The position numbers and the translations under genes were made by a program. DNA of 64,000 bases from Delphinapterus leucas (Eukaryota; Chordata; Mammalia; Artiodactyla; Monodontidae): contig NW_022098031.1 of assembly GCF_002288925.2 (NCBI RefSeq), positions 9,408,354 through 9,472,353 of the forward strand, in the 5' to 3' direction. Every line of letters begins with the position of its first letter. Position 1 is the first letter of the stretch. Below the pieces are notes generated by a model that saw only the letters and a program-made list of their open reading frames with translations, made no database searches and was not told the origin of the DNA. Positions 1 to 10,709 of the stretch are shown piece after piece.

Positions 1-236
1 TTACTTCGTTTTTTGTAAATCTCTTTCTAGTCTTCTAGTGACATTACTTACTTCTGTTCTAGTATGTATTACATTGTATTATTACTTTTAATTGTCCTCT
101 ACATCCCTTACATCATTGTGAGCCTCACTACCTATCACACATTTTGCCTCTAGTAAGTGTGTTAACTGACACTTAACAATGCAGTGTTCTTGTACCTTGA
201 CTTACCTAACCCCTAAGCTTCTGAACTATTTGGCCT
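1..236. other. Unrecognised AT-rich sequence
   Basis: No repeat family, RNA or credible coding frame was recognised here. The 84-codon frame starting near 179 runs into the adjacent tetranucleotide repeat and is a chance frame. Confidence 0.4.
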
Positions 237-418
237 TCCATTTATCCCACTCATTCATTTATCCATCCCATCCACCCATTCCATCCATCTCTCTATTCCA
301 TACATCCCATCTATCCACCCATCAATTTTATTCATCTGTTCATCTATTCTATCATGCTGTCTGTCCATCCTATCTCTCCATTCTATCTGTCCCATTCATC
401 CATCCATCTATCCAGAAA
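237..418. repeat. Degenerate (ATCC)n tetranucleotide repeat
   Basis: Repeated CATC, ATCC and TTCAT words run for about 180 bp with many interruptions. This is an old, imperfect microsatellite. The open frame through it, rich in Ser, His and Pro, is a product of the repeat. Confidence 0.8.
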
Positions 419-436
419 GCACTTAATACGTGATTT

Positions 437-774
437 CCTTTTTTTTTTTTTTTGACTGCGTTGGGTCTTCATTGTTGCATGCGGGCTTTCTCTAGTTGCC
501 GCGAGCTGGGGATATGCTGTGTTGCGATGCACGGGCTTCTCATTGTGGTGGCTTCTGTTGTTGTGGAGCACGGGCTCTAGGCATGCGGGCTTCAGTAGCT
601 GTGGCGTACAGGCTCAATAGTTGTGGTGCATGGGCTCTACAGCTCAGGCTCAGTAGTTGTGGCGTACGGGCTTAGTTGCTCCGTGGCATGTGGGATCTTC
701 CCGGGCCAGGGCTCGAACCCGTGTCCCCTGCATTGGCAGGTGGATTCTTAACCACTGCGCCACCAGGGAAGCCC
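437..774 (-). mobile_element. Long CHR-type tRNA(Glu)-derived SINE
   Basis: The element reads from a T run (its A tail on the minus strand) to CACCAGGGAAGCCC, the complement of the tRNA-like head. The body is the long form, with the extra block of TAGTTGTGG-type repeats between tail and head. A near-identical target duplication (TTAAT..GTGATTT) flanks it at 423-436 and 775-788. It is a pol III-type retroposon mobilised in trans by LINE-1. Confidence 0.93.
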
Positions 775-788
775 TTAATGTGTGATTT

Positions 789-1954
789 TTAACACTGTGA
801 TTGGCACTAGAAATTAAAAAATAAGAAAGATGTAATTTCTGGTTTCAAGGAACTCATAAAAGGGAAGTGGCACAAGCTAAATATATAAATCACTTTCCTA
901 TTTTTTGTAGTGGTCAAAGTAAGAGGTCAAGGTAATATTACCATTATTTTTAGTTAACTGCATTTTTTATTTTCTTAAAAATACAATAAAGATTTGTTTA
1001 CAAATGAAGTGGGGTTTTACTTTTTTCCTGGAATTAATATCACATAGCAGTTTTTATGGCACATGAGATAACATTAATTTTCTGGAAAACTATAGATGCT
1101 TTTTCCATTATTCCAGGAGACTTTTAAAGCAACAATATATGATGTGGTGTCTTCCAATATAATAAATGATGGTTTTATAACGTGCAGTTGCTACAAAGAG
1201 ATTTACTGTATATAAATGATAAAGCAAAATGTGTGAGCATATTTTAATGTTCATGTTTTTTTAAATGTTTTTCACCCATAAATAGATAACTCCTCTAATT
1301 TAGGAAATGAAATAAAGAAATAAAATTTTAATTTTAAATACAAACAAGATTTTTAAATATGTTGCACAGCTGTCATCAAGAAGGGAACAGAGAGGGAAGG
1401 ACCAGCCTCCTTCCACATGTGGGAAAAAGGAGCAGGCCTTGGCTTTCTTACTAGACTGGTATGAAACCAGGAAGTGGAAGAGAGGCCAGGCGGGCATGGT
1501 GTGCATGAACACCTACCTTTAACATGGTGTCCCTGTCTGCCAGCAAAATATGGCTCCATAAAACTCAGATTCTGACTGATAGGATGAGCAAGTCCTCATC
1601 TCAGTGGTCAGGGTGAGCCCAGAGATGATTCAAGTGTTTCTTATTAAGACTCACAGTGCTCTCATCCCAATCTTGAGCAGAATTTTAACTGCCTGTGTTC
1701 TGAGGTAAAAATATGAGGAGACAGAGAAGGTGCAAACGTTTTCACTTTGCAGAATGTTACTTTATCTGTGGATAAAATTACTGCTGCGATTTAAGTGATT
1801 CAGAGGTTAAAAAGGAATGTGGAATATTGGCTATGAAGCTTATTGCACTACATGTGTATATTTTAAATTAGGTTATAATGTTCAGCATTAAAAGTAAACA
1901 TATTTGTTCTCTGTTTAACCTCTCTGCTAGATTTAGATAGTCAGATATTCTCAC
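789..1954. other. Unrecognised sequence, no gene
   Basis: AT-rich single-copy-looking sequence. Short frames on the minus strand near 1300-1560 show no recognisable protein and no codon structure that would support a gene. Confidence 0.4.
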
Positions 1955-3112
1955 TACAGGCACATCTCAGAGATACTGCAAGTTCAGTTGCAGGCCACCT
2001 CAATAAGCACACATTGCAATAAAGTGAGTCACATGAATTTTTTCGTTTCCCAGTGCATATAAAATTAATGTTTACACTATACTGTAGTCTATTAAGTGTG
2101 CAATAGCATTATGTCTTAAAAAGCAGTATATATACCTTAATTTAAATAATTACTTTATTGCCAAAAAATGCTAACCATCATCTGAGCTTTCAGCAAGTCC
2201 TAATCTTTTTGCTAGTGGAGGGTCTTGCCTCAGTGTTGATGGCTGCTGACTGATCAGGGTGGTGGTTGCTGAAGGTTGAGGTGCCTGACAATTTCTTAAA
2301 TAAGACAGCAATGACATCTGCCACATCAGCTGACTCTTCCTTTGACCAGCATTTCTCTGTAGCATTCAATGCTGTTTGATAGAATTTTACCCAAAATAGA
2401 ACTTCTTTCAAAATTGGATTTCAAACTCTGCCACTTGCTTTGTCAACTAAGTTTATATCATATTCTAAATCCTATGTTGTCATTTCAACAGTCTTCACCA
2501 GGAGTAGATTCCATCTCAAGAAATCACTTTCTTTGTTCATCCATAAGAAGCAACTCCTCATCTGTTCAAGATTTAGCATGAGACTGCAGCAATTCAGTCA
2601 TATCTTCAGGCTCCACTTCTAATTCTAGTTCTCCTGCTATTTCCACCACATCTGCAGTTACTTCCTCCGCTGAAGTCTTGAGCCCCTCAGAGTCATCCAT
2701 GGGGGTTGAAATCAACTTCTTCCAAACTCCTGTTCGTGCTGATATTTTGACCTCTTCCCATGAATCACGGATGTTCTTAATGGTATCTCAAATGGGGAAG
2801 CCTTTTCAGAAGGCTTTCAATTTAGTAAACCATGTCGTAAACAGATGTACAGTCATCCAGGCTCTGTTGTTCCATTCATAGAGCACAGGCAGAGCAGATT
2901 TTGCATAATTCTTAAGGTCTCTAGGATTTTCAGAATGGTAAATGAACGTTGGCTTCAACTTCAAGTCACCAGCTGCATTAGCCTGTCCTCTGAAGCTCTG
3001 AAGCAAGGCATTGACTTCTCTATGAAAGTCCAAGATGGCATTGTCTTCAATAGAAGGCTGTTTCCTCTACACTGAAAGTTTGTTGTTTAGTGCAGCCACC
3101 TTCATTAATATC

Positions 3113-4655
3113 CTTTTTTTAAATTAGTTTTTCTTGGAGTATGGTTGCTTTACAATGTTGTGTTAGCTTCTACTCCACAGCAAAATGCATCAACCATACA
3201 TATACATATATCCCATTGCTTTTGGATTTCCCTCCCATTTAGGACACCACAGTGCATTAAGTAGAGTTCACTGTGCTATACAGTATGTTCCCCTCAGTTG
3301 TCTATTTTATACACAGTATCAATAGTGTATATGTGTCAATCCCGATCTCCCAATTCATCCCACCCCACCCCTTTCCCCCGTGGTATCCGTACATTTGTTC
3401 TCTACCTCTGTGTCTCTATTTCTGCTTTGCACATAAGGTCATCTATACCATTTATCTAGATTCCACATATATGCGTTAATATACAGGATTTGTTTTTCTG
3501 TCTTACTTCACTCTGTATGACACTCTGTAGCTCCATCCACGTATCTACAAATGACACAATTTTGTTCCTTTTTATGGCTGAGTAATATTCCATCGTATAT
3601 ATGTACCACATCTGCTTTACCCATTCCTCTGTTGATGGACATTTAGCTTGCTTCCATGACCTGGCTATTGCAAATAGTGCTGCTATGAACATTGGGGTGT
3701 ATATGTTTTTTTGAATTATGGCTTTCTCTGGGTATATGCCTAGTAGTGGGATTGCTAGGTCATATGGTAGTTCTATTTTTAGTTTTTTAAGGAAACTCTG
3801 TACTGTTCTCCATAATGGTTGTACCAGTTTACATTCACACCAACAGTGTAAGAGGTTCCCTTTTCTCCACACTCTCTCCAGCATTTATTGCTTGTAGACT
3901 TTTTGATGATGGACATTCTGACTGGTGTGAGGTGATACCTCATTGCAGTTTTGATTTATATTTCTTTAATAATTAGTGATATTGAGCATCTTTTCATGTG
4001 TTTGTTGACCATCTGTATGTCTTCTTTAGAGAAATGTCTATTTAGGTTTTCTGCCCATTTTTTGATTGGGTTGTTTGTTTTTTTGATACTGAGCTGCCTG
4101 AGCTGCTTGTATATTTTGAAGATGAATCCTTTGTCAGTTGCTTCATTTGCAAATGTTTCCTCCCATCCTGAGGGTTGTCTTTTCATCTTGTTTATGGTTT
4201 CCTTCGCTGTGCAAAAGCTTTTAAGCTTAATTAGGTCCCATTTGTTTATTTATTTATTTATTTTTTATTACTCTAGGAGGTGGGTCAAAAAGGATCTTGC
4301 TGTGGTTTATGTCATAGAGTGTTCTGCCTATGTTTTCCTCTAAGAGTTTGATAGTGTCTGGCCTTACATTTAGGTCTTTAATCTATTTTGTGTTTATTTT
4401 TGTGTATGGTGTTAGGGAGTGTTCTAATTTCATTCTTTTTCACATGTAAGTGTCCAGTTTTCCCAGGACCACTTATTGAAGAGGCTGTCTTTTCTCCATT
4501 GTATATTCTTGCCTCCTTTGTCATAGATTAGGTGACCATAGGTGTATGGGTTTATCTCTGGGCTTTCTATCCTGTTTCATTGATCTATATTTCTGTTTTT
4601 GTGCCAGTACCATACAGTCTTGATTACTGTTGCTTTGTACTATTGTCTGAAGTCT
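3113..4655 (-). mobile_element. LINE-1, 5'-truncated, inserted in Tigger1
   Basis: The element begins with a short T run at 3113 (its 3' tail), continues through LINE-1 3' UTR sequence, then ORF2 read on the minus strand. It ends abruptly in the ORF2 polymerase region near 4655, where Tigger1 sequence resumes. Two blocks of (TTTA)n-like slippage interrupt it near 4246-4266. I could not find a convincing target-site duplication. It is diverged relative to the LINE-1 at 45211. Confidence 0.9.
3456..4650 (-). pseudogene. LINE-1 ORF2 C-terminal remnant
   Basis: The longest intact piece (3456-3884, 142 residues) is the C-terminal end of the LINE-1 ORF2 protein, which normally supplies endonuclease and reverse transcriptase. 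It includes the cysteine-rich segment [15 protein letters not shown] and the conserved [19 protein letters not shown] block. A further piece at about 3956-4186 carries [20 protein letters not shown]. Endonuclease and reverse transcriptase catalytic domains are absent because of 5' truncation. Stops and frameshifts separate the pieces. Confidence 0.85.
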
Positions 4656-5568
4656 TAGCTAGATCTTCTAGATAACTTGCTGCGGCTTCTGCATCAGCCC
4701 TTGCTGCTTCACCTTGTGTTATGGAGATGACTTCTTTCCTTAAACCTCATGAACCAATCTGTGCTAGCTTCAAGCTTTTCTTCTGCCATTTCCTCATCTC
4801 TCTCAGCCTTCATATAGACTTGAAGGGGTTAGGGCTTTGCTCTGGTTTAAGCTTTCACTTAAGGGAATATTGTGGTTGGTTTGATCTTCTATCCAGACCG
4901 CTAAAACTTTCTCCATATCAGCAATAAGGCTATTTCACTTTCGTACCATTCATGTGTTCACTGGAGTAGCATTTTTTTATTTCCTTCAAAAACATCTCCT
5001 TTGCATTTACAACTTGGCTAACTGCTTGGCCCAAGAGACCTAGGTTTTGGCCTATCTCAGCTTTCAACATGCCTTTCTCACTAAGCTTAATCATGTCTAG
5101 CTTTTGATTTAAAGTGAGAGACATGTAACTCTTCCTTTCACTTGAACACTTAGAGGACATTTAGGGTTATTAATTGGTCTAATTTTAATATTGATGTGTC
5201 TCAGGGAATGGGAAAGCCTGAGGAGGGTAGAGAGACAGGGGAATGGCTGGTTGGTGGAGCAGTCAGAACACACACAACATTTATGGATTAAGTTCGCTGT
5301 CTTACATGGGTGCCATCATGGCACCTCAAAACAATTACAATAGTTACATGAAAGATCCCTGATCATAATCACCATAACAAATATAATAGTGAAAAACCTT
5401 GAAATATTGCAAGAATTACCAAAATGTGACACAGAGACACAGAGTAAGCAAATGCTATTGGAAAAGGGTCACTAATAGACTTGCTCGACACAAACTCACA
5501 ATTTGTAAATAACACAGTATCTGTGAATCACAGTAAATCAAAGTGCAATAAAATGAGGTATGCCTGTA

Positions 5569-5932
5569 TTGAGGGTCTTCTGCTAATGAACTGCATCTAG
5601 AACTACAACTAATTTGCTGTCTCCTTTAATATGATACGCATATACTTTCATGAAATTTCTAGAAAATTATGTGCTCCAAGACTATAAACCGCAGGAAATT
5701 CATCATTGTTACACCATTAAATCTCAGTGGAAGACAGAACAATTTAAATGTAAACAAATATACCTCTAGTTTACTACCAAAAGTTATCTAAAACCAAGAT
5801 GCAGTATCTTATTTTAATTCTTGAAAATTGTATTTTGAAAGACTTTACATTTTCCCTGTTCTTGCCACCATTTTTATCAACTGGAATAGAATTGATGATG
5901 GGATTATTTATGCCATTTTGTATACATTAAAA
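5569..5932. other. Unrecognised sequence between Tigger1 and a SINE
   Basis: AT-rich sequence without a recognised repeat, RNA or coding frame. Confidence 0.4.
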
Positions 5933-5939
5933 ATTCAAG

Positions 5940-6143
5940 GGCTTTCCTGGTGGCGCAGTGGTTGAGAATCCGCCTGCTGATGCAGGGGACACGGATTCGT
6001 GACCCGGTCCAGGAAGATCCCACATGCCGCGGAGCAGCTGGGCCCGTGAGCCATGGCCGCTGAGCCTGCGCATCCGGAGCCTGTGCTCCGCAACGGGAGA
6101 GGCCACAACAGTGAGAGGCCCGCATACCGCAAAAAAAAAAAAA
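5940..6143 (+). mobile_element. Short CHR-type SINE (CHR-2-like)
   Basis: It starts GGCTTTCCTGGTGGCGCAGT, the tRNA(Glu)-derived head with an A-box-like TGGCGCAGTGG, and ends CGCATACCGC followed by A13. A short target duplication ATTCAAG flanks it at 5933-5939 and 6148-6154. This is the short form, lacking the 3' block of the long form. Confidence 0.93.
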
Positions 6144-6154
6144 CGACATTCAAG

Positions 6155-6837
6155 CCTGTTGCAAGTATGTACTTGTTAAAAACAAAAACAAAGCCCTCAA
6201 AGCTGAAAAGATATTGTAAAATTTTTCATCTGAAAGTTTGTTTGGTAAAAGAAGATATCTAAATGAGAAAGTTTTCTATTATGAAAATAAATATCAATTA
6301 ATAAAAAAAATTTTATAATTGATCTCTATATTTACTCTAATTAAAGATTAAATTAAAGCTCAAAAATTTTTATGTTTTTAGCAAAGTAGAAAATAGCGAC
6401 ATCTTGCTGTTTGCTTTGGCTTTCTTTCTGTTACTAACTCTCATGTTGATAGTTGCATAGCATGGTATGTTAATTAATTCCCAAGGCTACAAAATAAATT
6501 ATTCTTAGAAAATATGACCTACCCATTTATCTTTTGACAACATGTCAATGGAATATTCCTTAGGAAATACAGCAATTAAAGGAATTAACAATTAAAAGGT
6601 ATCCATATTTCATGGTTAAAACAAAAGCATATAATTTATATCAAAGTACTTTGAAAAATATGGAGTGCTGTGCAAATGTAAAATAATAATAACTTTTGTA
6701 TTTTTAATCTTAATTTTCCTAGTGTCTTTTCTCCTGTTTAGTAGGGCTTCTTTGTGCCTTGCATTTGATCTCTAATTCCATTTCTTTTTCTCTTGGCCAA
6801 CCCTACCAGGCAGAGAATAAGAAAGGGATAAGGAACT
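6155..6837. other. Unrecognised AT-rich sequence
   Basis: Very AT-rich. No repeat family or gene was recognised. Confidence 0.4.
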
Positions 6838-6935
6838 AAAAAAGCACTGTGCTAGGCCCTTTAGATAATGATCTCATTTAATCTTAGAGCATGGAAAACT
6901 CTCATTATTAGATAAGTCAGGTGTCTGTGACTCTT
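6838..6935 (-). repeat. MIR fragment (partial)
   Basis: CACTGTGCTAGGCCCTTTAG followed by ATCTCATTTAATCTTAGAG matches the reverse complement of the 3' part of MIR, an ancient mammalian tRNA-derived SINE. Only part is preserved. Confidence 0.55.
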
Positions 6936-7304
6936 CTGGCCATAGGTGAAATAGGTCTTGGTTATTGTTTTGTTTGTGTCAGCTTTTGTCTTGATGTTAT
7001 TATTCCTGTTAGTTTCCTTACTGCTACTTCAATGATCCTGAGTCCTTGAAACAAACAAAAAAAACACAGGCCATCATAAAATGATTGAACTTGAAAGGAT
7101 CATTAAGGATCCTCAAGCCCAATCAATTCCCTTCATTGTAGAGATAAAGAAACTAGGAGCAACATGACAAGGACTAAATGCCACAAGCAACAATCACCTT
7201 TCCCCTGTTCAGTTCAAAACTACTTCACCATTTAGCATCTCTAAGAGTTAGGACAAAAGTATGACCAAGGTGCTGTGATAGCATGAGGAGGGATACTTAG
7301 CTGA
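6936..7304. other. Mostly unrecognised; possible old repeat at about 7078-7200
   Basis: At 7078-7200 the order of words (GAACTTGAAAGGATCATTAA, then GAGATAAAGAAACTAGG) recalls an ancient mammalian repeat ending in a MIR-like core. The match is too weak for a family name. Confidence 0.3.
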
Positions 7305-7366
7305 GATGTGTGTGTGTGTGTGTGTATGAGAAAGAGAGAGAGAGAAAGAGAGAGAGAGAAATGCAG
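7305..7366. repeat. Compound (TG)n(GA)n microsatellite
   Basis: A (TG)n run at 7307-7325 is followed by GA-rich runs to about 7360. The TG part is short but uninterrupted. Confidence 0.9.
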
Positions 7367-7735
7367 AGAAACAGAAAGAGCTCTCAGGAGATGGGCGAAA
7401 AAAGTTTTCCTGCAGTGATTGACACCTTAGGATCAATAAGAAGTAATCCAGGTTAAGATGAAGAGGAAAGGGCATTAAATTCAGAGGAAATAGCATACTA
7501 AAAAATATGAAAGGTTGAGAGAACGTGGGTGTGTGAAACTGAATGAGGGAATTAAAATGGCATATAAAATGGCCAATGGAAAATATCATTAATATTATGA
7601 AGACTCAAGAGGTAAATTCTTCTCAGAGATCTGTATTTGTTTTGATGATCTTGTACTTTAATTATCTTATGGGATTCACATACCCCTCCTCCCTATGTTT
7701 TTCTTTTTTACCATGGCTACCAGGAAGCTTAGTGC
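7367..7735. other. Unrecognised sequence
   Basis: No repeat family, RNA or coding frame recognised. Confidence 0.4.
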
Positions 7736-7747
7736 TTAGTTTTGAAA

Positions 7748-8107
7748 TTTTTTTTAATAAATTTATTTATTTATATATTTATTTTTGCCTGCATTGGGTC
7801 TTTGTTGCTGTGCGTGGACTTTTCTCTAGATGCGCCAAGTGGGGGCTACTCTTCGTTGTGGTTCGCGAGCTTCTCATTGTGGTGGCTTCTCTTGTTGCAG
7901 AGCACGGGCTCTAGGTACGCAGGCTTCAGTAGTTGTGGTGCACAGGCTCAGTAGTTGTGGCTCTCTGGCTCTAGAGCACAGGCTCAGTAGTTGTGGTGCA
8001 CGGGCTTAGTTGCTTCGTGGCATGTGGGGTCTTCCGGACCAGGGATCGAACCTGTGTCCCCTGCATTGGCAGGCGGATTCTTAACCACTGTGCCACCAGG
8101 GAAGCCC
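7748..8107 (-). mobile_element. Long CHR-type SINE
   Basis: An AT-rich tail (TTTATTTATTTATATATTTA) is followed by the long-form body and the complement of the tRNA head ending CAGGGAAGCCC. The target duplication TTAGTTTTG is at 7736-7744 and 8108-8116. The frames through it are not genes. Confidence 0.93.
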
Positions 8108-8116
8108 TTAGTTTTG

Positions 8117-8768
8117 TATTTAATTGTGGTAGCCTCTTTTGAGACTTGTTTTTCTGATATAATTATATTATCCTTTTTTAAAATTTCCTTCTTATTTATT
8201 GTTTAAGTTGTCTTTAAAAAAATTATTTTTGCTCTCTTATTGACGGTCTGAAAGAGTCCCTGATATGGAAGAGAGGGGAACGCCAGAACAAATTGTGTCT
8301 ACTTCTCTACTTCTGGCCAGGACTGTCCCTGTATTGACCAATGACTTTTTCATGGCTGTAGAGAATAATTTTTGGTGTTAATAGACATGTGATTCAGTGG
8401 CATAATGATTTAATTAAAATGTTGAAGCTTAGATGTGACAAGCCAAAATGGAGACCAGTTAATTAAGCATAGAATGACCTTTTACAATAATCAAAGAATT
8501 TCCTTTATTTCTTCCAGGGATTCAAAGTTTAAATAGACTTTTTATATTCCACATAAAATATACAGGCTTAAAGTTTCCAGGAAGGTATTTTTTGGAATTC
8601 TAATCTTTTTTCTTGATTGATTCTAAAATTGGGATAATGTACCACCCCTAAATTGCTGAAAGTAAAAATTTTTTTCAGATCTGTAGTCACACAGTCTGTT
8701 AAATTAAACAAACATTTTTTCCCTGTAAGCCATACTCAAATTTTTTTTGAAAGAAAGCAGTTTTTTTG
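8117..8768. other. Unrecognised sequence
   Basis: AT-rich, no recognised element or gene. Confidence 0.4.
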
Positions 8769-8781
8769 AAATAGCAGTTTG

Positions 8782-8988
8782 GGGCTTCCCTGGTGGCACA
8801 GTGGTTGAGAGTCCACCTGCCGATGCAGGGGACACGGGTTCGTGCCCCGGTCCGGGAAGATCCCACATGCCACGAAGCGGCTGGGCCCGTGAGCCATGGC
8901 CACTGAGCCTGCGCGTCCGAGCCTGTGCTCCGCAACGGGAGAGGCCACAGCAGTGAGAGGCCCGCGTACCGCAAAAAAAAAAAAAAAA
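8782..8988 (+). mobile_element. Short CHR-type SINE
   Basis: Begins GGGCTTCCCTGGTGGCACAG and ends CGCGTACCGC plus A16. An exact 13-bp target duplication (AAATAGCAGTTTG) lies at 8769-8781 and 8992-9004, which together with the clean tail suggests a fairly recent insertion. Confidence 0.95.
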
Positions 8989-9004
8989 GAAAAATAGCAG
9001 TTTG

Positions 9005-9839
9005 ATAATAGTGAATGCTATAATTTGGGGGATCTTGTAATTTTCCAATAGGGAACACTTGAGTACAGCATTAAAGTGATTTTCAGCAATGTGCCTTGAT
9101 TTGGCTATGGTATTATTATTTAGCATTACATTATTTTCTGTTTACTATTGTACATAATCAAGACCATGAACTTATATAGGCTTGAATGCCACAGTTGCCC
9201 ATATACCATGACTGTGTTAGTGGGATGAGAACTGAAGCATGCCTGTGTGTTCATACTGGATATTTTCATGACTGATCGCAAAGCATGCAGTTAGATTGAC
9301 TGTAGACAGTCACTCCAATATGTTGTACAACAGTAATTTTGTATATTTGGATTTAACCCATATGGGAAAAAATATCACCAAGTAAAGCTTTGTCTAAAAA
9401 TATGATTTTTATAGGTTATTTTTTTAACTATCACTTCTCACTTTTGTCCTTGTTTCGCATCGCTTGAGCTGTAAGTCGAAGTGCTCAGAATAATCACTGA
9501 ATTCATACCATATGACCCTGCTGCATGTGAGAACAGATACTAGTCTATATAAGGAATAAATGTGTGTTTTAAGGATTTCATGTAAAGATTTTAAATCCAG
9601 TTTTTCCATTGCTTCCTTTAACAGACAGATGTGTCTACAGAAAATATGTTGGCCCCAAGAAATAGTAAAATCACTCTTAGGAAAGCAGCAAATCCTTTAA
9701 AGTAACCATTTTAAAGGAAAATTGTGAATATATCCCTGAGAAAATAAAATAAACATTCCATACTGCCATTAGAGAATTACTTTACAGGCAGAAGTTTTCA
9801 AAGGCTGCCCATAAACATCTAAACCTTTATAGTGTGTAT
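9005..9839. other. Unrecognised sequence
   Basis: No element recognised. The 61-codon minus-strand frame near 9424-9609 has no recognisable domain. Confidence 0.4.
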
Positions 9840-10075
9840 CCTTGTATTAACTCACAACTTCCTCTCCACTATTCTCCCCCATGAAATCTCTGCTCAAGTC
9901 TTATGTTTTTCTTGCCATTCTCTGAAGATACCATGAGCTCTTGCCTCAGGACCTTTGCATTCAAACTTTCCTCCCTCTATGCTTAGCAAGTTTCTACTGA
10001 CTGTCCCCCCCCCCACTATTTTGTTTACATTCAGTCTGATTTCACAGGAAGTTCCGACACACAAATTATACCATA
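9840..10075 (+). repeat. L2 (LINE-2) 3' region fragment
   Basis: The run TTGCCTCAGGACCTTTGCAT followed by TTTCCTCCCTCTATGCTTAGC matches the L2 3' region (GCCTCAGGGCCTTTGCAC..CTGTTCCCTCTGCCTGG type). It is ancient and strongly diverged. A C12 run is at 10004-10015. Confidence 0.5.
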
Positions 10076-10544
10076 GAATTAATCTTACACTGAGCTGAGC
10101 AGACTGGCTTCTGATACCTACATGTCAGTCAGTTATTACCTGTGGGAAACCCTGGAAGGGATGGTGGAAGGCAGTTTGTGAAGGGTGGGGAGCAAAACCT
10201 TGCAGGCCTGGCGGTTTCTGTCAGCTTAGGGCAATTCTCTGGAGAATAGGGTAGCTGTATTGGCACCTTATAAGGTGGATCTTGTTGAGGCACCAACTGC
10301 ATCCACTGTAAAAGTGGTTCATAAATATGTTGTGTCTAACAGGATCAGCATGGTAGCATACAGCAACAACAACAACAATGTACATTCTACAATGGCATTA
10401 TGGGTTATTAGATTTTATTCATTTCTGTGTATCAGAAGCTGAATGAATTAGCAAACCGATTAAAGAAGAAACTTGTAGATTAGGAATCAATGAAAGTCTT
10501 AATAATCTGTGAGATAATGAGCTAATTTTAGCACCCAACAACTT
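10076..10544. other. Unrecognised sequence
   Basis: No element recognised. A short (CAA)n run is at 10365-10379. Confidence 0.4.
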
Positions 10545-10680
10545 GCATTCAATCAGAATTTATTGAGCTCTTACTATGTGCCAGTTCCCATACTAGGCAC
10601 TGGTGATATAAAGGTAAATCAAATAGATGTTCCACCCTCCCCACAACAAGGAGCCTAAAATATAGTGGATTAATTAAATA
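10545..10680 (-). repeat. Ancient repeat, MIR/L2 era
   Basis: TTTATTGAGCTCTTACTATG, then TGCCAGTTCCCATACTAGGCACTGG and a gap to GGAGCCTAAAATATAGTGG. The first half resembles reverse-complement MIR. The continuation is shared with copies at 23525, 25870, 29109, 40095 and 60615, so it may be a separate old family. Confidence 0.5.
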
Positions 10681-10709
10681 TTATACATCTAAAACACACA
10701 CACACAGAT

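Larger units (their letters stand above)
2171..5160 (-). pseudogene. Tigger1 transposase remnant, interrupted
   Basis: The N-terminal part (about 5160-4930, starting [20 protein letters not shown]) is the helix-turn-helix domain that binds the transposon ends. The catalytic part resumes beyond the LINE-1 at about 3090-2806 and includes SENPRDLKNYAKSALPVLYE. The reading then jumps near 2815 to the C-terminal segment [13 protein letters not shown]. The middle of the DDD nuclease domain, with its second and third catalytic aspartates, is deleted. At the first catalytic position the usual Asp of NVDETAF reads Glu (SVEETAF). Stops and frameshifts break the rest. It encodes no working enzyme. Assignment to the pogo/CENP-B-like transposase family is firm; exact boundaries are approximate. 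Confidence 0.88.
1957..5566 (-). mobile_element. Tigger1 DNA transposon (Tc1/mariner superfamily, pogo group), minus strand
   Basis: Terminal inverted repeats of the CAGGCATACCTC type are present at both ends (CAGGCACATCTCAGAGATAC at 1957 and the complement ending GGTATGCCTG at 5566). A TA target duplication sits at 1955-1956 and 5567-5568. Minus-strand translation gives pogo-type transposase pieces. The element is split by a LINE-1 at about 3113-4655. Without that it is about 2.07 kb, shorter than the roughly 2.4 kb of a full Tigger1. The missing part is an internal deletion near 2815 that removes the middle of the catalytic domain. Confidence 0.93.

Noticed and set aside
237..418. The ATCC repeat as a CRISPR-like array
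   Set aside because: There are no conserved repeats with unique spacers. It is a degenerate tetranucleotide microsatellite in mammalian DNA.
2369..3075. Plus-strand frames of 60-76 codons across the first Tigger1
   Set aside because: They are antisense to the transposase remnant, which explains the sequence.
5904..6153. Frames of 70-140 codons (CGLSRCGAQAPDAQAQRPWL type) that recur at several places in the window
   Set aside because: The same peptide recurs wherever a CHR SINE lies. It is translated SINE sequence, not a gene family.
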